From NCBI GenBank assembly GCA_963775625.1, contig CAVZJM010000014.1:1-64000 (forward strand): 64,000 bases of DNA. Direction: 5' to 3'. How positions within the stretch are numbered: the first letter of the stretch is position 1; each line of letters starts with the position of its first letter. The notes below the pieces were generated by a model, which made no database searches, was not told where the DNA came from, and saw nothing but the letters and a program-made list of their open reading frames with translations. A program made the position numbers and the translations under genes. Source of the stretch: JAIBJN01 sp963775625 (GTDB lineage Bacteria; Actinomycetota; Thermoleophilia; Gaiellales; Gaiellaceae). Positions 61,449-64,000 of this stretch are shown here, one piece after another.

Positions 61449-61576
61449 GCTTCTGCGTCGCGAGCACCAAGCATGAGTTCGTACTCGTCCGCGGCCAAGG
61501 CTAGAAGCCTTGGTAAGGGCGAGGGTGGGCTCCGGCGCCGCGTGATCGCGGGGCAGAAGCAGGCATGGAGTGCCTG
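61449..61576 (+). promoter_or_regulatory. Multi-stem structured leader candidate
   Basis: An outer helix GCTTCTGC/GCAGAAGC plus CGCGA/TCGCG (61449-61463 with 61546-61560) encloses GAGT-TCGT-ACTC (61475-61486), a perfect CCAAGGCT-AGA-AGCCTTGG hairpin (61495-61513) and palindrome CGGCGCCG. Then CAGGCA-TGGAG-TGCCTG (61560-61576) holds GGAG in its loop and ends exactly before ATG 61577. The arrangement resembles a cis-regulatory RNA controlling the downstream gene; no known riboswitch class was recognised. Confidence 0.4.
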
Positions 61577-62521
61577 ATGGGGCACTGGATCGAGGTCCGG
61601 GCGTTCGAGGACGCGGACGTCGCCGCCGCCGCCGAGCTCCTGACGGAGCGACACGAGCGGCATCGGGCCGCCGAGCCGCTGCTGGCGCCGGCCGGGGACG
61701 CGGCGGCGCTCGTCGCGCGCGCCTGGAGGAAGGAGGGGACGAGCGGCGCGGTCGCCGTGGGCGAAGGCGAGGTCGACGGCTTCCTGCTCGGGACCGTCGC
61801 CGAGAACGAGTGGTGGAACCGGCATGTGTGGATCGGGCTGGCCGGCCATGCCGCCCGCGAGCCCGAGCTCGTCCGCGACCTCTACCGCGTCGCCGCCGAG
61901 CGCTGGGTGGAGGAAGGCGCCGAGCTCCACGTCGCGCTCGTGCCCGCGCTGCCCGAGCTGACCGAGCCCTGGTTCCGGCTCGCCTTCGCCCACATGCAGG
62001 CCCATGGCATCCGGGAGAGCGGCAGAGCGGCCAGCGCGCTTCCGGGCGACGTCGCCGTCCGCCCCGGGACGATCGACGACCTGCGCGCGACGCCCGCGCT
62101 GGTCACGCAGATCTGGGAGCACCACAAGCAGGCGCCGACGTTCACCGGTCTCACCGTGCCGCCGGTGGAGGAGTTCCTGTCGGACTGGGAGGAGACGCTG
62201 GAGCTGCCGGCCACGGCGTACTTCGTGGCGGAGCTCGACGGGCGCCTCGTGGGGCACCTGCTCCTCGAGCCTGAAGAGCCCGATCTCGCTAGGCCGCCGG
62301 GCTCGGTCTACCTCGCCGTGGCCGCCACGCTGCCGGAGGCACGCGGCAGCGGCGCGGGCGTGGCGCTCACGGAGCACGCCCTGGAATGGGCCCGCGAGGC
62401 CGGATACGAGTCGGTGCAGACCGACTGGCGCGTCGCCAACCTGGAGTCCTCCCGCTTCTGGCCGCGCCGCGGCTTTCGGGAGACGTTCCACCGGCTTGCG
62501 CGGCGCGTGAACATCGGCTGA
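61577..62521 (+). CDS. Tandem GNAT acetyltransferase
   Basis: 314 aa with two GNAT-like halves. The N-terminal half (WIEVRAFEDADVAAAAELLTERH) is degenerate; the C-terminal half has the acetyl-CoA loop VAATLPEARGSGAGVALTEHALEWA and the end WRVANLESSRFWPRRGFRETFHRLARRV, typical of active GNATs. ATG 61577 is chosen because GGAG lies six nt upstream; ATG 61565 is inside the preceding hairpin. Substrate unknown. Confidence 0.85.
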   Translation: MGHWIEVRAFEDADVAAAAELLTERHERHRAAEPLLAPAGDAAALVARAWRKEGTSGAVAVGEGEVDGFLLGTVAENEWWNRHVWIGLAGHAAREPELVRDLYRVAAERWVEEGAELHVALVPALPELTEPWFRLAFAHMQAHGIRESGRAASALPGDVAVRPGTIDDLRATPALVTQIWEHHKQAPTFTGLTVPPVEEFLSDWEETLELPATAYFVAELDGRLVGHLLLEPEEPDLARPPGSVYLAVAATLPEARGSGAGVALTEHALEWAREAGYESVQTDWRVANLESSRFWPRRGFRETFHRLARRVNIG

Positions 62522-62537
62522 GCCCTGGGCTGATCGT

Positions 62538-62618
62538 CACGCTTCCGGCACAGTCCGCGCGCCACAGGTGCGCTTTTCGGCGTTAGGCTCGAAAGCGGGT
62601 GGTGGGCTGGGGTGCCCC
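62538..62618 (+). repeat. Interspersed repeat R2, copy c
   Basis: About 81 bp: CCGGCACAGTCCGCGCGCCAC, GGCTCGAAAGCGGGTGGTGG and GGGGTGCCCC. Between the convergent GNAT and LysE genes; on the minus strand it follows the LysE stop by 14 nt, parallel to copies a and b. Confidence 0.75.
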
Positions 62619-62632
62619 AAGAAGGAAGAACG

Positions 62633-63274
62633 TCACTTGCGGTTCGACCCGGACAGCGCCGCCGTCACGCCGAGCCCGACCAGCACCGTCCCCGAGATCC
62701 AGCGCTCGGCCCGCAGGAAGCCCGGGTTCCCGCGGAGCCAGTCCGACGCCGTGCCGGCCGCGATCGCGTACATCCCGTCGCTGACGACGGCGATGAGGAT
62801 GAAGACGACGCCGAGAATCGCGATCTGGAGCCCGACCGAGCCCTTGCTCACGTCCACGAACTGCGGCAGGAACGCGAAGAAGAAAAGCGCCGTCTTCGGG
62901 TTGAGGACGTTGACGACGATGCCCTGCGCGAACAGCCTGTTCAACTGCCTTGGTGGGCGCTCGCCGGTCGTCTCGAAGCGCTGCCGGGTGAGCAGCTTCC
63001 GCAGTCCGAGGAAGATCAGGTAGGCGGCGCCGGCGAACTTGACGATGTTGAACGCCGTCGCCGACTGGAGCAACAGCGCCGAGAGCCCGAGCGCCGCGGC
63101 CGCAACGTGGACGAGGCCGCCGACCTGGACGCCGAGCATCGACACGAGCCCCGCCCCGCGCCCGTGCTCGATCGACTGCGCGACGATGTAGAGAACCGCC
63201 GGGCCGGGGATCACGAGCAGTGCGATCGCCGCCGCCGCGAAGACCGCGAGCGTCCCGGGCTCGGGAAACGGCAA
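62633..63274 (-). CDS. LysE/RhtB family amino-acid exporter
   Basis: 213 aa, six hydrophobic segments. The family start ALLVIPGPAVLYIVAQSIEHGRGAGLVSMLGVQVGG is present (PGP motif near residue 24), then AYLIFLGLRKLL and LNPKTALFFFAFLPQFVD near 122. It probably exports an amino acid or similar metabolite. It begins at TTG 63274 immediately after the upstream gene's TAG. Confidence 0.92.
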   Translation of the reverse strand: MPFPEPGTLAVFAAAAIALLVIPGPAVLYIVAQSIEHGRGAGLVSMLGVQVGGLVHVAAAALGLSALLLQSATAFNIVKFAGAAYLIFLGLRKLLTRQRFETTGERPPRQLNRLFAQGIVVNVLNPKTALFFFAFLPQFVDVSKGSVGLQIAILGVVFILIAVVSDGMYAIAAGTASDWLRGNPGFLRAERWISGTVLVGLGVTAALSGSNRK

Positions 63275-63568
63275 CTACCGCTCCCGCATGAAACCCTGGC
63301 GAGCGGCCGAGACGAGCGCGACCGCCTCGGGAAAGAGCACGCGCATGCCGTCGCGCAAGGCGATGGCCTGCTCGTCGGGCGTGCCGTCGACGTGCATCTG
63401 CTTGAGCGCGGCGCCGGTGAGCTCGACCGCCGTGTTGAGCGTGAGCGTCGCGAACTGCTCGCGCTGCGACTCCTGCATCGCCTCGGTCTGCCGCTCCGCG
63501 AACTCGCGCAGCCCGCGCATCAGGTCTTCCGGGTCGCCTCCCATGGGGAAGCCGAATCCACCTTCCAT
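63275..63568 (-). CDS. Hypothetical protein, 97 aa
   Basis: Unknown family; soluble, mostly helical. The start MEGGFGFPMGGDPEDLMRGL and body RQTEAMQESQREQFATLTLNTAVELTGAALKQM suggest a coiled helix bundle. AAAGGA precedes ATG 63568. It is divergent from ferritin (40-nt spacer) and directly upstream of lysE. Confidence 0.6.
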   Translation of the reverse strand: MEGGFGFPMGGDPEDLMRGLREFAERQTEAMQESQREQFATLTLNTAVELTGAALKQMHVDGTPDEQAIALRDGMRVLFPEAVALVSAARQGFMRER

Positions 63569-63594
63569 GGCGTCCTTTCGTCGGTCGCTCCACG

Positions 63595-63600
63595 TAATGT
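63595..63600 (+). promoter_or_regulatory. -10 box, leaderless promoter of ferritin
   Basis: TAATGT eight nt before ATG 63609. No Shine-Dalgarno precedes the start. No obvious iron-box (IdeR/DtxR) palindrome was recognised in the short spacer. Confidence 0.5.
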
Positions 63601-63608
63601 ACGCACCC

Positions 63609-64000
63609 ATGAGCTTCGCAGAAGACCTCAACGCCCACATCGGCAACGAGTACGCGGCCTCGCAGCAATACGTGGCGATTGCCGTGTACTACGATCAGGA
63701 AACGCTCCCCCAGCTCGCCGCGCACTTCTACCGGCAGGCCGTGGAGGAGCGAAACCACGCGCACATGATCGTGCAGTACCTGCTCGACGCCGATCTGCCC
63801 GTCACCGTCCCGTCGGTAACCGAGCCGAAGACGACCTTCCCGGATCCGGTCGCGCCGGTGCAGCTTGCGCTCGAGCAGGAGAAGCACGTGACCGCGCAGA
63901 TCAGCCGCCTCGCCTCGCTCGCGCGCGAGGAGGAGGATCTCGTCGGCGCGCAGTTCCTCGACTGGTTCCTGAAGGAGCAGCGCGAGGAGGTGGCGAGCAT
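63609..64000 (+). CDS. Ferritin (3' end cut by window)
   Basis: Iron-storage ferritin, 131 residues visible of about 160-170. The ferroxidase ligands are in LNAHIGNEYAASQQYVAIA (Glu near 14), AVEERNHAHMI (Glu 47-48 and His near 51), ALEQEKHVTAQI (Glu near 94) and FLKEQREEV (Gln/Glu near 127), as in bacterial non-heme ferritin. It begins MSFAEDLNAHIGNEY and is likely transcribed leaderlessly. Confidence 0.93.
   Translation, partial: MSFAEDLNAHIGNEYAASQQYVAIAVYYDQETLPQLAAHFYRQAVEERNHAHMIVQYLLDADLPVTVPSVTEPKTTFPDPVAPVQLALEQEKHVTAQISRLASLAREEEDLVGAQFLDWFLKEQREEVAS

Noticed and set aside
61436..61576. tRNA gene or intrinsic terminator after acsA
   Set aside because: No acceptor-stem/T-loop arrangement and no T-run; the fold is better described as a multi-stem leader.

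Overview
This 64 kb window is dense, very GC-rich bacterial chromosome. Core-gene content and order (rplM-rpsI-glmM-glmS, guaB-guaA, alr-nnr-acpS, an HU gene beside pyrE, a CGAAC-N4-GTTCG LexA-type box) point to an actinobacterium. The mix of short operons, many GTG/TTG starts and leaderless promoters would suit Thermoleophilia (Gaiellales/Solirubrobacterales), but that placement is inference. There is no rRNA, tRNA, phage, insertion sequence or CRISPR array that I can recognise. About 78 genes are supported.

Layout. 1-12 kb: fabI (cut by the window edge), a short-chain dehydrogenase, envelope-lipid genes (PAP2 phosphatase, flippase-like protein, acyltransferase), a peroxiredoxin-like protein, the operon HAD phosphatase-acpS-nnr-alr-CCA-type nucleotidyltransferase, arfB and a CopC/CopD fusion. 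12-20 kb: glmS, glmM, rpsI, rplM (amino-sugar synthesis and ribosome) and three MFS transporters. 20-31 kb: guaA/guaB, a PfkB sugar kinase, a D,D-carboxypeptidase, pyrF, an SOS-type exonuclease/GIY-YIG protein, HU and pyrE. 31-41 kb: Roadblock protein, rdgB, mgtC, rph, murI, a pabB-pabC pair, a glutamine amidotransferase, rhodanese, hydrolase and gamma-glutamyltransferase. 42-49 kb: alkA and the tyrosine/homogentisate module (hppD-hmgA with a divergent Lrp/AsnC regulator, a fumarylacetoacetase-family gene and cspA). 49-64 kb: transporters and membrane proteins, a second enoyl reductase-like SDR, proline dehydrogenase, acetyl-CoA synthetase, acetyltransferases, LysE and ferritin (cut by the window end).

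How genes work together: hppD, hmgA and the FAH-family gene cover most of the route from 4-hydroxyphenylpyruvate towards fumarate and acetoacetate, with acsA nearby for acetate. glmS and glmM feed UDP-GlcNAc synthesis, while alr, murI and the D,D-carboxypeptidase serve peptidoglycan. guaA/guaB, pyrE, pyrF and rdgB cover nucleotide synthesis and clean-up. Genes are packed tightly: neighbours commonly share TGATG, ATGA or GTGA junctions, six convergent pairs share a 4-nt CTAG/CTAA stop overlap, and many first genes carry a TANNNT box 6-8 nt before the start codon, the hallmark of leaderless mRNAs.

Most unusual: two families of interspersed intergenic repeats. R1 is about 165 bp, imperfectly palindromic, with three full copies and one internally deleted copy. 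R2 is about 83 bp, in three copies, each just downstream of a gene stop. R2 and R1 flank a small zinc-ribbon gene. There is also a multi-stem element upstream of an acetyltransferase, an SOS box on an exonuclease/GIY-YIG gene, and four genes whose best start codon is ATT, ATC or CTG. At least seven single-base indels in five conserved genes look like sequence error rather than decay, so exact protein ends there need care.
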